From Frigidibacter sp037095735 (GTDB lineage Bacteria; Pseudomonadota; Alphaproteobacteria; Rhodobacterales; Rhodobacteraceae), in NCBI RefSeq assembly GCF_037095735.1, contig NZ_JBAWKD010000014.1:1-64000 (forward strand): 64,000 bases of DNA, given 5' to 3'. The position numbers and the translations under genes are program-made. Under the pieces are notes generated by a model that saw only the letters and a list, made by a program, of their open reading frames with translations, did not search any database and was not told the DNA's origin. Positions 43,926 through 52,847 of this stretch are shown here, in pieces (within the stretch, counting starts at the first letter, position 1; every line of letters starts with the position of its first letter).

Positions 43926-44600
43926 TCAGATCCCCTCGAGCGCGTGCCGGGTGATCGCGCCGCCGGGCCCCAGCGCGAAGATCACGTTCTGGGGCGCGTC
44001 GAGCAGCAGCGCCTCGTCCAGCGGCTGGCCGGCGTGCAGGCCGCGCAGCAGCCGGCCGGTCACGGCATGGCTGACCATGACCGTGTCGGCCTGCCGCGCC
44101 CGCGCCTCGTCCAGCACCGCCGTCAGCCGTGCGGTGACCGCCGGCAGGCTTTCCCCGCCCGGGGCGTGGAACATCCACTGCTTCTTCGGCCGTCCGCGCC
44201 GCGCGTCTGGCCAGCCGGCGGCGATCTCGGCCCGGGTCAGCCCGTCCCAGCGGCCGAGGCTGACCTCGGCCAGCCGCGGCTCTGGCGTGAAGGCGACCGG
44301 TGATCCGGCGGGCGATCCGGCGGACGATCCGGCGGGCGGGGGCAGGGCGCGGGCCAGCCGTTCGGCGGTCGCACGCGCGCGGCCAAGGGGGCTTGTCAGC
44401 AGCACGGGGTCCGGGTGGGGCTCCGGGTCGGGGTTTGGGCCGGGGCGCGCGGCCAGAAGCTGCGCCAGCAGCCGGCCCAGCGCGATCCCCTGCCGCGCCC
44501 CGAGGTCGGTGAGCGGCGAGTCGCTGTGCCCCTGGAAGCGGTGGGCGAGGTTGAATTCGGTCTGCCCGTGACGCAGCAGGTAGATCATGGGCTTGACCAT
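43926..44600 (-). CDS. Histidine phosphatase family protein (phosphoglycerate-mutase-like)
   Basis: A protein of about 224 residues with the catalytic LLRHGQTEFN (R10, H11, G12) and the second histidine in VSHAVTGRLL. The fold covers phosphoglycerate mutases, alpha-ribazole phosphatase and sugar phosphatases. An insertion after the first helices is rich in Pro, Asp, Gly and Ser and contains a three-copy DNA repeat, so its length may vary between strains. Start 44600 (MVKPMIYLL) is used; ATG 44588 is an alternative, and neither has a clear Shine-Dalgarno. It lies between two glycosyltransferase genes. Confidence 0.75.
   Translation of the reverse strand: MVKPMIYLLRHGQTEFNLAHRFQGHSDSPLTDLGARQGIALGRLLAQLLAARPGPNPDPEPHPDPVLLTSPLGRARATAERLARALPPPAGSSAGSPAGSPVAFTPEPRLAEVSLGRWDGLTRAEIAAGWPDARRGRPKKQWMFHAPGGESLPAVTARLTAVLDEARARQADTVMVSHAVTGRLLRGLHAGQPLDEALLLDAPQNVIFALGPGGAITRHALEGI
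44302..44337. repeat. 12-bp tandem repeat, three copies, inside the phosphatase gene
   Basis: GATCCGGCGGGC (44302-44313), GATCCGGCGGAC (44314-44325) and GATCCGGCGGGC (44326-44337) follow each other with one mismatch. The unit is a multiple of three, so copy-number change would keep the frame and only alter a Gly/Ser/Ala/Pro-rich loop. Confidence 0.85.
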
Positions 44601-44675
44601 CCGCGCGCCCGCGGCGCATGACCCGCGCCGACGCCGGTCGGTCGGCGGGCAGGGCCACGGGGAGCGGTGCGCAGA

Positions 44676-45521
44676 ATGTATGTCATCTCGCTCAGTTCGA
44701 TCCCGTCGCGTTTTGCCGACCTGCCCCGGGTGCTCGAGGCGCTTCTCGCGCAGCGCCGCCGCCCGGCCGAGGTGCGGCTTTACATCCCGCGGCGCTACCG
44801 GCGGTTCCCCGACTATGACGGTGCCTTGCCAGATGTGCCGCGCGGTGTCGAGATTTGCCGGGTGGACGAGGATCTCGGGCCGGCGACCAAGGTGCTGTTC
44901 GCGGCGCAGGCGCTCAGGGGCGAGGATGTCGACCTGCTGTATTGCGACGACGACCGGCTCTACACCCCGATCTGGGCCGAGACGCTGCTGGCGGCGCGGC
45001 CCGCGCATCCGCGCGCGGCGCTGTGCCTGCAGGGGTTCCACCTGCGCCACATCGGCCTGCCCGAAGTGACCGAGCCCGCGCCGCGGATGCGTCGTGGCCG
45101 CGGCAAGCGCGACCCGGTCTACCGGCTGCACCGCGCCTGGCAGGCGCTGCGCTGGGGCGGGTCCGCGCGGGTGCCGCCCTTCGTGCGGGCCCGGCCGCGC
45201 AGCTTCGCGCGCTCGGGCCATGTCGACATCGCCGAGGGGCTGTCGGGCGTGGCGATCCGTCCCGACTTCCTCGACGATGCGGCGATGGAGATCCCGCCGG
45301 TGCTCTGGGCGGTGGACGATGTCTGGCTGTCGGGGCAGATGATGCGCCGGGGCGTGCCGGTCTGGCTGCACGCGACCCGGGCGCGGCTGTTCGTCGACCT
45401 GCCCAGCCAGCGCGATGCGATGGCGTTGCACCGGCAGGTGATCGACGGCGAGGACCGCAGCGGCGCGAACCGGGCCGCGGTGGCGGCGCTGCAGGAGCGT
45501 TACGGGATCTGGCGCGGCTGA
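44676..45521 (+). CDS. Putative glycosyltransferase, GT2-like
   Basis: A protein of about 281 residues starting MYVISLSSIPSRF, like small glycosyltransferases that begin directly with the first Rossmann strand. VDLLYCDDDRLY places an acidic triplet (91-93) where a DxD metal motif is expected, and AVDDVWLSGQMMRRG matches the later GT-A acceptor region. Family membership is only moderately certain. The ATG at 44676 is preferred over the GTG at 44667 because the GGGGAG upstream is too close to the GTG. It converges with the GhrA-like gene, 25 bases away. Confidence 0.62.
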   Translation: MYVISLSSIPSRFADLPRVLEALLAQRRRPAEVRLYIPRRYRRFPDYDGALPDVPRGVEICRVDEDLGPATKVLFAAQALRGEDVDLLYCDDDRLYTPIWAETLLAARPAHPRAALCLQGFHLRHIGLPEVTEPAPRMRRGRGKRDPVYRLHRAWQALRWGGSARVPPFVRARPRSFARSGHVDIAEGLSGVAIRPDFLDDAAMEIPPVLWAVDDVWLSGQMMRRGVPVWLHATRARLFVDLPSQRDAMALHRQVIDGEDRSGANRAAVAALQERYGIWRG

Positions 45522-45546
45522 CGCCCGGGCGTGGGTGTGGGCGCGC

Positions 45547-46473
45547 TCAGTAGCCCAGCACCGGATCGACCAGCCCGACCATCGGCGCGCCGGCGGCCAG
45601 CCGAGCGATGTTGGCCAGGATCGCCTCGGCCGCGCTGCGGTTCTGCGACATCGTGGCGATATGCGGGGTGAGGATCACCCGCGGATGCGACCAGAGCGGA
45701 TCGCCCGCGGGCAGGGGCTCGACCGCGGTCACGTCGACATGGGCCGCGCTTAGATGGCCGCTGTCCAGCGCCGCCAGCAGCGCCGCGGCGTCGAGCTGCG
45801 GGCCGCGTCCGACATGCACCAGCGAGGCGCCCTGCGGCATGGCCGCGAACAGCCGCGCGTCGAGCAGGCCGCGGGTCTCGTCGGTCAGGGGCAGCAGGCA
45901 GACGAGGATGTCGCTGCGCGCGGCGCAGTCCGCCAGCTCGTCGGGGCCCGCGTAGCAGCGCACGCCGTCGATCCGGCGGCGCGTGCGCGACCAGCAGGCC
46001 AGATCGAAGCCGAAAGGCGCCAGCCGCTCGAGACAGGCGGTGGCCAGCACCCCCGCGCCGAGGATGCCCACCCGGCGCTGCGGGGCGGTGGTCACCTGGT
46101 GCTTCACCCAGGCCTGCCGGCGCTGCTGGTCGAGATAGAGCGGCAGCCCGCGGTGCAGCATCAGCACCGACATGGTGACGAATTCGCCCATGCAGGCGGC
46201 GATGCCCGGCTCGACCATCCGCACCACCGGCAGGCCCGGGCGCAGCCGCGCGTGGTCGACCTGATCCGCCCCGGCGCCGATCAGGAAGATCGCCTGCAGG
46301 TTGGGGTAGCGCGCGGCATGGTCTGCCAGATCGCTCCAGCCCAGCAGGAAGCGGACCGCCGCCGGGTCGGTGACCTCGTCCGCGCCCAGCAGCGGGATCT
46401 CGGGGGCGAGCTCTGCGAAGAGCGCGCGGTAGTCGGCCTTCCGGCTTTCGATGGCGGTGTAGACGATGGTCAT
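45547..46473 (-). CDS. ghrA: Glyoxylate/hydroxypyruvate reductase A-like D-2-hydroxyacid dehydrogenase
   Basis: A 308-residue GhrA-type enzyme. Nucleotide binding is at GILGAGVLATACLE (136-149), with WSRTRR (161-166) as an NADP-preferring stretch. Catalytic residues are R223 in HVGRGPQ, E252 in AVEPLP and H271 in LTPHIAT. It reduces glyoxylate, hydroxypyruvate or related 2-keto acids to D-2-hydroxy acids. It is the last gene of the minus-strand cluster that begins at 54935, 13 bases after the enolase-superfamily gene. Its presence fits a pathway that ends in glyoxylate or another 2-keto acid. Confidence 0.82.
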   Translation of the reverse strand: MTIVYTAIESRKADYRALFAELAPEIPLLGADEVTDPAAVRFLLGWSDLADHAARYPNLQAIFLIGAGADQVDHARLRPGLPVVRMVEPGIAACMGEFVTMSVLMLHRGLPLYLDQQRRQAWVKHQVTTAPQRRVGILGAGVLATACLERLAPFGFDLACWSRTRRRIDGVRCYAGPDELADCAARSDILVCLLPLTDETRGLLDARLFAAMPQGASLVHVGRGPQLDAAALLAALDSGHLSAAHVDVTAVEPLPAGDPLWSHPRVILTPHIATMSQNRSAAEAILANIARLAAGAPMVGLVDPVLGY

Positions 46474-46486
46474 CGGTCGGGGCTCC

Positions 46487-47638
46487 TCAGGCGCAGCTTG
46501 CCCAGAGCCAGGGGGCGACGGCTTCCCGGTCGACCTCGACGCCCAGGCCGGGGCCCTGCGGGATGTCGAGCCAGCCGTCGCGCACCCGCGGCTCGGCCGG
46601 GTCGCGGGTGACGTCTACCCAGCCAGCGTGGTGGCGGAAATAGGGATAGAGCTCCTGGATGCAGAAGTTCGGGCAGACCGCCGCGACCTGCAGGGCGACG
46701 TTGGTGATCAGGTCGCTGCCGCAGACATGGGGGGCGACGCGCATGCCCCAGGTTTCGGCCATGGCCGCGATCCGGCGCGTCTCGAGGATGCCGCCGGTGT
46801 TGCCGGGATCGGGCTGCACGATGTCGACGGCGCGGGCCTCGATCAGCGGGCGGGTGCCGGCGCGTGTGTAGTGCCGTTCGCCGGCGGCGATCGGGACCGG
46901 GCTGCGGCGGGCGACCTCGGCCATCGCGGCCGCGTCCGAAGGGTCGGTCGGCTCTTCGATGAAATAGATGTCGAAGGGGGCGAACCGGTCGCACAGGCGG
47001 ATGGCCTCGGCCGGGGTCACCCCGCCCGAGAGGTCGAGCATCAGATCGACCTCGGGCCCGATCGCGTCGCGCACGGCGCGCACCCGCGCCACGGCCAGAT
47101 CGATGCGGTCGCGGTCCAGCTGGCGGCGGGTGACGTGGCGCATGTTGACGCCGACCATCTGCCCCAGCGGGTAGAACTTCAGCGCGGTATAGCCGTCGCG
47201 CATCGGGCGTTCGGTGGCGCGGGCGAACTCGTCCGGTGTCTGCGCGGCCTCGTACCAGCCGTTCGCATAGCAGCGCACCCGGTCGTGGACCGCGCCGCCC
47301 AGCAGCGCATGCACCGGCGCCCCCAGCGCCTTGCCCTTGATGTCCCAAAGCGCCTGTTCCAGCGCGCTTATCGCGGCGAAGACGATGGTGCCGCCGTTCT
47401 TGGTCCAGAAGGAATGGTCCTGCAGGTCGGACAGGATCAGCTCGATCCGGCCCGGATCGCGGCCGATCAGGTCGGGGGCGAAGTCCTTCAGCATCCCCGC
47501 CGCGGCATTGGCCCCACGGCCATAGGCGACGCCGGCCTCGCCCCAGCCCGACAGGCCCTCGTCGGTCTTCACCTCGCACAGCACGGGTTTCAGCTTGCCG
47601 CTGCGGCCCAGATAGATGTCGATGCCCGTGATCTTCAC
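46487..47638 (-). CDS. Enolase-superfamily (mandelate racemase/galactonate dehydratase type) protein
   Basis: A 383-residue enolase-superfamily member. The metal ligands D202, E228 and E254 and the base H304 are spaced 26, 26 and 50 residues apart, as in E. coli galactonate dehydratase (D183, E209, E235, H285). However the position of that enzyme's second histidine (two after the first Asp) is S204 here. K154 in ALKFYPL may be the other base. It could be a sugar-acid dehydratase, a racemase or an epimerase. The DeoR gene upstream on the same strand favours an acid-sugar or related inducer. Confidence 0.72.
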   Translation of the reverse strand: MKITGIDIYLGRSGKLKPVLCEVKTDEGLSGWGEAGVAYGRGANAAAGMLKDFAPDLIGRDPGRIELILSDLQDHSFWTKNGGTIVFAAISALEQALWDIKGKALGAPVHALLGGAVHDRVRCYANGWYEAAQTPDEFARATERPMRDGYTALKFYPLGQMVGVNMRHVTRRQLDRDRIDLAVARVRAVRDAIGPEVDLMLDLSGGVTPAEAIRLCDRFAPFDIYFIEEPTDPSDAAAMAEVARRSPVPIAAGERHYTRAGTRPLIEARAVDIVQPDPGNTGGILETRRIAAMAETWGMRVAPHVCGSDLITNVALQVAAVCPNFCIQELYPYFRHHAGWVDVTRDPAEPRVRDGWLDIPQGPGLGVEVDREAVAPWLWASCA

Positions 47639-47660
47639 TTCGCAATCCCTGTCGGGCGGA

Positions 47661-48491
47661 TCAGTCGGCGGCGCTGCCGACGCTGACCCGCGTGATGGCG
47701 ATCCCCAGATCGCCGTAGCTTCGGGCCTCGGACTCGGCCAGGCCCTCGTCGGTGATGATCTCGTCCAGCGTCTCGAGCCCGCAGACCCGGTGCAGCGCCC
47801 GGGCGTCGAAGCGGCTCGAGTCGATCAGCAGCGTGCTGGCCCGCGCCGAGGCCATCATCGCGAGCTTCAGCTGAACGAGGTCGAGATAGGTGTCCGACAG
47901 GCATTCCTGGTCGATCGCCTGGACCGAGAAGAACAGCCGGTCGCAGCGCAACTCCTTGAGGAAGGACAGCCCCGGCTCGCCCAGCAGGGCGTTGGCGCGG
48001 GGCCGGCAGGTGCCGCCGGGCACGATCAGCCGCAGATGCGAGGTGCGCGACAGCGTCGAGGCGATGTGGACATCGTTGGTGACGATGGTCAGCGGCAGGG
48101 TCATGCCGGCGATCACCTGCGCGAATTCGTAGAGCATCGAGCCGGTGTCGAGCAGGATGCTCTGCCCCGGTTCCAGCCGCCGCGCGGCCTCGAGCGCGAT
48201 GGCGCGCTTTTCCTCGACGGCGGTCTTCTGCGCCTCGACCACGGTGGGTTCCCAGGTGGTCATCCGCCGGACCGAAACCGCGCCGCCATGCGTGCGCCGC
48301 ACCAGCCCCTGCGCGGCCAGCGTGTCGAGATCGCGCCGGATCGTCGAGACCGAGGTGTTGAGCATCCGCGCGAGATCCTGGTTCGAGCCGCTCTGGTTGT
48401 CGCGGAACCAGTGCACGAGGCGCTGCTGGCGCTCGGCGGGGATCAGGTCCTCTGTCGTCGCCGGGTCGGTCGCGGCGAAGTCTGTGGTCAT
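47661..48491 (-). CDS. DeoR/GlpR-family transcriptional regulator
   Basis: A 276-residue DeoR-type repressor. The N-terminal helix-turn-helix is SNQDLARMLNTSVSTIRRDL followed by TLAAQGLVRRTHGGAV, and the sensor domain carries DTGSMLYEFAQ and IVPGGTCRPRANALLG. These regulators usually respond to phosphorylated sugars. The ATG at 48491 has GAGGACGACGAG upstream and is preferred to the GTG at 48515. It sits 22 bases before the enolase-superfamily gene and about 110 bases after the RidA-like gene, so it may control the enolase/GhrA pair, the hydantoinase genes, or both. Confidence 0.8.
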   Translation of the reverse strand: MTTDFAATDPATTEDLIPAERQQRLVHWFRDNQSGSNQDLARMLNTSVSTIRRDLDTLAAQGLVRRTHGGAVSVRRMTTWEPTVVEAQKTAVEEKRAIALEAARRLEPGQSILLDTGSMLYEFAQVIAGMTLPLTIVTNDVHIASTLSRTSHLRLIVPGGTCRPRANALLGEPGLSFLKELRCDRLFFSVQAIDQECLSDTYLDLVQLKLAMMASARASTLLIDSSRFDARALHRVCGLETLDEIITDEGLAESEARSYGDLGIAITRVSVGSAAD

Positions 48492-48604
48492 AGGCTCGTC
48501 GTCCTCGTGGGTCACTGCACTGTTCCATCGCCTGGGGTCATCCTGCGCCGACCCTATCGCAGAAGCCGCCCGGACGGGGAAACCCGTTCGGGCGGGTGCC
48601 GGGC

Positions 48605-49033
48605 TCAGGCGCCCAGGCTGATGCGCAGGTACTCGGTCTCGGTCTCGCCGGCGCCGCGATAGGCGGTCACCTCGATCTCGACGAGGTAGTCGGGGGCGGC
48701 CAGCGGGCAGGCGGTGATGGTGTTCACCGGGTCGATGCCTTTGAACTTCTCGGCCACGACGCCCATCACGGCCTCCTTGTGCTCGAGATAGGGGATCGAG
48801 ATCCGCTGGCGGACCACGTCCTTCAGGCTTGCGCCGACGGCGGCGAGGGCGCCCTCGACATTGGCGAACAGCTGCTGGGTCTGCTCGACCGGGTCGGTCG
48901 ACATGTAGCGGGTCTTGTAGTTGCGCCCGGCGGTGTTCGCCACGAGGATCCAGTCGCCGATGACGACGGCGCGGGAATAGCTCAGCTTCTCTTCATAGAG
49001 GCTGCCGGACTTGAGCTTGGTGATCTTGGTCAT
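48605..49033 (-). CDS. Rid-family protein lacking the catalytic arginine
   Basis: A 142-residue YjgF/Rid-family protein. The fold landmarks are there (ANVEGALAAVGASLKDVV, then YLVEIEVTAYRG), but the position of the RidA arginine, found as PVRATV in the paralogue at 20635-20982, reads PVNTIT with N104. It therefore probably does not hydrolyse imines in the RidA way. Non-RidA subgroups often sit in catabolic operons, and this one is 36 bases downstream of the hyuB gene. Its role is unknown; N-carbamoyl or amidohydrolase activity has been seen in some Rid subfamilies. Confidence 0.75.
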   Translation of the reverse strand: MTKITKLKSGSLYEEKLSYSRAVVIGDWILVANTAGRNYKTRYMSTDPVEQTQQLFANVEGALAAVGASLKDVVRQRISIPYLEHKEAVMGVVAEKFKGIDPVNTITACPLAAPDYLVEIEVTAYRGAGETETEYLRISLGA

Positions 49034-49069
49034 GGATCGTCCCTGTCGGTTCGGTGTGGGGAGGGGCGC

Positions 49070-50731
49070 TCAGGCGCCGATCCCGTAGGCTTCGCGTGCG
49101 AAGGCCGCCGAGATGCGGCCCTCGGTGAGATCGCGCTGCACGTCGGCGGCGCTGCGGCCCGAGGGGGCGCCGTAGCCGCCGCCGCCGGGGGTGACGACCT
49201 CGACGAGGTCGCCCTTGCGAAGCGGGGTCGAGCGCGCGTCGAGCACCACCCCGTTCAGCCTGATGATCGAGCGGGTGGCGCTGCCGCCGCCCTCGAGCCC
49301 CCAGGGGTCCGAGCCGGTGCGCGAGGCCTCGACGCCCACGAGGCAGTCGGCCTCGGCGCGGTAGAGCCGGCGCAGGCCCATTCCGCCGCGGAAGGTGCCG
49401 GCGCCGGCCGAGTCGTTGACCAGCTCGTAGCGCAGCAGCGTCAGCGGATATTCCAGCTCGAGCGCCTCGACCGGCAGGTTCGAGGTGTTGGTGAGGTGGA
49501 CATGGATGCCGCTGAGCCCGTCCGCGCCCGGGCGCGCGCCGCCGCCGCCGCCGATCGTCTCGAGATAGACCCAGGGGCTGCCGTCGCCGAGCGTGCCGCT
49601 GAAGATCGCCGCGGCACACGAGCCGTTGCCGGCGGCCATCACCCGGCCGGGCAGCGCCTTGGCGAGCGCTCCCATGATGATGTCGCAGACCCGCTGGCAG
49701 GCCGAGAGCCGCGAATTCACCGCCGCCGGGGCCTTGCAGTTCAAGAGCGAGCCATGCGGCGCGGTCACGGTCAGCGGCCGCGCGAGGCCCGCGTTCGGCA
49801 GCACGGTCGGATCGACCACCGCCTTCACCGCGTAGTAGCAGGCGGCGAGAAGCCCTGTGTAGATCACGTTCAGGGCGTTGCGCATCTGCGGCGGCGCGTC
49901 GAAGTCCAGCGCCATCTCGTCGCCCTTGACGGTGATGGTGACGCCGAGGTCGCAACCTTCCATGAACTGCACCGACTCGAAGCGGTCGGTGAAGCTGTAG
50001 ACGCCGTCCGGGATCGCGGCGATGCCGGCGCGCATCTTGCGCTCGGCATAGTCCAGCAGCGCCTCGCCGGCGAGCAGCACCTTTTCGGTGCCGTATTTCG
50101 CGCAGAGCGCCTTCATCCGCTGCACGCCCAGCCGGTTCGCGGACATCTGCGCGCGCAGGTCCGACAGGCGCTCGTGCGGGACCTGGCAGTTCAGCAGGAT
50201 CAGTTCCTGGATCTGATCCTGCAGCACGCCCTCGCGGTAGAGATGCACCGGTGGGATCCGCAGGCCTTCTTGGAAGATATGCGCATGGCCGCGGTCGGCG
50301 AAGTCCGAGTGGTGGGCGGTGTTGATCGCCCAGGCGACGATGCGGCCGTCGGCGAAGACCGGTTCGGTCAGCACGATGTCGGGCAGGTGGGTGCCGCCGC
50401 CCTCGTAGGCGTCGTTGCCGATGAAGACGTCGCCCTCGCGGATCGTCTCGATCGGGTAGCGCTGCAGGATCCGCGGGATCGCCCCGATGAACGAGCCGAG
50501 GTGCATCGGGATGTGCTCGGCCTGGCAGAGGGTGTTGCCGTCGCGGTCGAAGATCGCGGTCGAGCAGTCGCGGCGTTCCTTGATGTTGGTGGAATAGCTC
50601 GCGCGCACCAGCGCCTCGCCCATCTCCTCGGTGATCGAGGAAAGGGCCGAGCCGATCACCTCGACGGTGATCGGGTCGACGGCGCCGACCGGGGTGGCAT
50701 CGGCGGTGGTGGTGGTCCGGGCATGGGTCAT
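49070..50731 (-). CDS. hyuB: Hydantoinase/oxoprolinase B subunit
   Basis: A 553-residue HyuB protein. Recognisable stretches are MLREALVRASYSTNIKERRD-like sequence near the start (here EALVRASYSTNIKERRD), AEHIPMHLGS, GDVFIGNDAYEGGGTHLPD and the C-terminal GGGGYG. With HyuA it forms the ATP-dependent hydantoinase/5-oxoprolinase/N-methylhydantoinase (or acetone/acetophenone carboxylase-like) complex. The start overlaps the end of hyuA by ATGA. Substrate cannot be read from the sequence; the flavoprotein, Rid and importer neighbours favour a hydantoin or lactam over a ketone. Confidence 0.87.
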   Translation of the reverse strand: MTHARTTTTADATPVGAVDPITVEVIGSALSSITEEMGEALVRASYSTNIKERRDCSTAIFDRDGNTLCQAEHIPMHLGSFIGAIPRILQRYPIETIREGDVFIGNDAYEGGGTHLPDIVLTEPVFADGRIVAWAINTAHHSDFADRGHAHIFQEGLRIPPVHLYREGVLQDQIQELILLNCQVPHERLSDLRAQMSANRLGVQRMKALCAKYGTEKVLLAGEALLDYAERKMRAGIAAIPDGVYSFTDRFESVQFMEGCDLGVTITVKGDEMALDFDAPPQMRNALNVIYTGLLAACYYAVKAVVDPTVLPNAGLARPLTVTAPHGSLLNCKAPAAVNSRLSACQRVCDIIMGALAKALPGRVMAAGNGSCAAAIFSGTLGDGSPWVYLETIGGGGGARPGADGLSGIHVHLTNTSNLPVEALELEYPLTLLRYELVNDSAGAGTFRGGMGLRRLYRAEADCLVGVEASRTGSDPWGLEGGGSATRSIIRLNGVVLDARSTPLRKGDLVEVVTPGGGGYGAPSGRSAADVQRDLTEGRISAAFAREAYGIGA

Positions 50732-52782
50732 TGCGCGAACTCCAGGATGAGGTTGAGCGTGGGATCGACCTTGGCGGTCATCGCGGGCAGCACGACGGTG
50801 GTCGCGTCCATCTGCTCGACGATCGCCGGGCCTTCGAAGCTGTTGCCGGGCTTCAGCCGGTCGCGGGCATAGACCGGGCATTCGACGAAGCCGCCGGCCT
50901 CGGGCATCCAGACCTCGCGCCGGGCGATGATCGCGCCCGAGGCGTCTGGGCCGGCGTCCGGGTGGCTGCGCAGTTCCGCCTTCTTCACGAGGCCCGCCGC
51001 CTCGAGCCGCAGGGTGACGATCTGCACCGCCTCGCCCTCGGCCACGAAGCCGAAGCGCTGCAGGTGCGCCCGCTCGAAGCCCTCGGCCAGCGCGGTGAAG
51101 GTCTCGGCGGTGATCGGGCCGGCGGGGACGGCGACCGACAGTTCGTAGTTCTGGCCGACATAGCGCATGTCGGCGGTGCGGGTGACGACGCGGTTCTCGG
51201 GCGCGATCTTGTCGGCGGCGAACCACTCTGCGGCCTGCGCGTCGAGCGTGGCGAAGGCGTCCTGCACCGGGCCCACGGCGCCGGCGTCGAGTTTCAGCAG
51301 CCGGCTGACCGCGAAATCGGCCCGCAGGTCGGTCAGCAGCAGGCCCAGCGCGCAGAGCGTGCCCGGGGTCAGCGGTACGATGATCGACTTCATGTCGAGC
51401 GCCTGCGCCAGCCGCGCGGCATGCAGCGGACCGGCACCGCCGAAGGCCATCAGCGCATAGTCGCGCGGGTCGTGGCCGCGCTGGACCGAGATCACGCGGA
51501 TCGCCTTGGCCATGTTGGCGGTGACGACCGAGAGGATGCCCTGCGCCGTCTCCATCACGCCGAGGCCCAGCTTGTCGGCCAGCCGCTGTACCGCTTCCAG
51601 CGCGAGATCGCGGCGGACCTTCATGCGCCCGCCGAGGATCTCGACCGGGTTCAGGGTCTGCAGCACGATGTTGGCATCGGTCACGCAGGGTTCCGTGCTG
51701 CCGCGGCCATAGCAGACCGGGCCCGGGTCGGCGCCCGCCGACCGGGGGCCCACCTTCAGCAGCCCGCCCGAGTCCACCGCCGCGATCGAGCCGCCGCCCG
51801 CGCCCACGGTGTGGATGTCGAGCATCGGCGCCTTGATCGGGTAGCCATGCACCATTGCCTCGCTGGTCAGGCCGCAGAAGCCGTCCTGCAGCAGCGCCAC
51901 GTCCGAAGAGGTGCCGCCGACGTCGAAGGTGATGACGTTCGGGAAGCCCGCCATCCGCCCGATCGCCTGCGCGGCGACCACCCCGGTCGAGGGGCCGGAC
52001 AGCACCGTGCGCACCGGCAGCTTCGCCGCCGCGCCAAAGCCGATCACGCCGCCGTTCGACTGGGTCAGCTGCGGCGCGATCTTCAGGCCCAGATCCTTCA
52101 GCCGCATGTCGAGCCGGTCGATGTAGCGCTGCATGATCGGGCCGAGATAGGCGTTGACCACCGTGGTCGACATCCGCTCGAACTCGCGGAATTCGGGGGC
52201 GATCTCGTGGCTGGCCGAAACGAAGGCCTCGGGGAATTCCTCGGCCACGATCTCGAGCACGCGCCTTTCATGCTCGATGTTCAGGAAGCCGTAGATGAAG
52301 CAGACCGCGATCGCCTTGACATCCTCGGCCGACATCTTGCGGATCGCGGCGCGGACGGCGTCTTCGTCCAGCGGCAGCTCGACCGCGCCATCGGGGCGCA
52401 GACGCTCGACCACCTCGATGCGCAGGTCGCGGGTGACCAGCGTCTCGGGCTTCTCGGCGTTCATGTCGTAGAGGTTAGGGCGCTTCTGGCGGCCGATCTC
52501 GAGCAGGTCGCGGAAGCCGTCGGTGACGACGAGGCCGGTCTTGACCCCCTTCAGCTCGATCAGCGCGTTGGTCGCGACCGTAGTGCCATGGCCGAGGAAG
52601 CCGACCGAGGCGGCGTCAGAGCCCACGGTCCGCAGGCCTTCTTCGACGCCCTGCGAGATGCCCTGCGAGGGGTCCGCGGGTGTCGAGGGCACCTTCCAGA
52701 TGTCGAGCTTGCCGGTCGCGTCGTCGAACATGCAGACGTCGGTGAACGTGCCGCCGGAATCCACGCCAATTCTCAAAGCCAT
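50728..52782 (-). CDS. hyuA: Hydantoinase/oxoprolinase A subunit (ATP-binding)
   Basis: A 684-residue HyuA protein of usual length. It begins RIGVDSGGTFTDVCMFDD, the phosphate-binding motif of the ASKHA fold, and has FLGHGTTVATNALIE, ITFDVGGTSSDVALL and SAGADPGPVCYGRG, all characteristic. It activates the ring amide with ATP while HyuB completes hydrolysis. ATP-driven opening distinguishes this system from the metal-dependent D-hydantoinase at 13305-14714. It follows the flavoprotein gene after 65 bases. Confidence 0.9.
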   Translation of the reverse strand: MALRIGVDSGGTFTDVCMFDDATGKLDIWKVPSTPADPSQGISQGVEEGLRTVGSDAASVGFLGHGTTVATNALIELKGVKTGLVVTDGFRDLLEIGRQKRPNLYDMNAEKPETLVTRDLRIEVVERLRPDGAVELPLDEDAVRAAIRKMSAEDVKAIAVCFIYGFLNIEHERRVLEIVAEEFPEAFVSASHEIAPEFREFERMSTTVVNAYLGPIMQRYIDRLDMRLKDLGLKIAPQLTQSNGGVIGFGAAAKLPVRTVLSGPSTGVVAAQAIGRMAGFPNVITFDVGGTSSDVALLQDGFCGLTSEAMVHGYPIKAPMLDIHTVGAGGGSIAAVDSGGLLKVGPRSAGADPGPVCYGRGSTEPCVTDANIVLQTLNPVEILGGRMKVRRDLALEAVQRLADKLGLGVMETAQGILSVVTANMAKAIRVISVQRGHDPRDYALMAFGGAGPLHAARLAQALDMKSIIVPLTPGTLCALGLLLTDLRADFAVSRLLKLDAGAVGPVQDAFATLDAQAAEWFAADKIAPENRVVTRTADMRYVGQNYELSVAVPAGPITAETFTALAEGFERAHLQRFGFVAEGEAVQIVTLRLEAAGLVKKAELRSHPDAGPDASGAIIARREVWMPEAGGFVECPVYARDRLKPGNSFEGPAIVEQMDATTVVLPAMTAKVDPTLNLILEFAQ

Positions 52783-52847
52783 GTCGCCAGGTCCCCGTTG
52801 GGTATGTGTCAGGGCCTCGCATCCGTGACGCGGGGCCCGGTCTTGTC

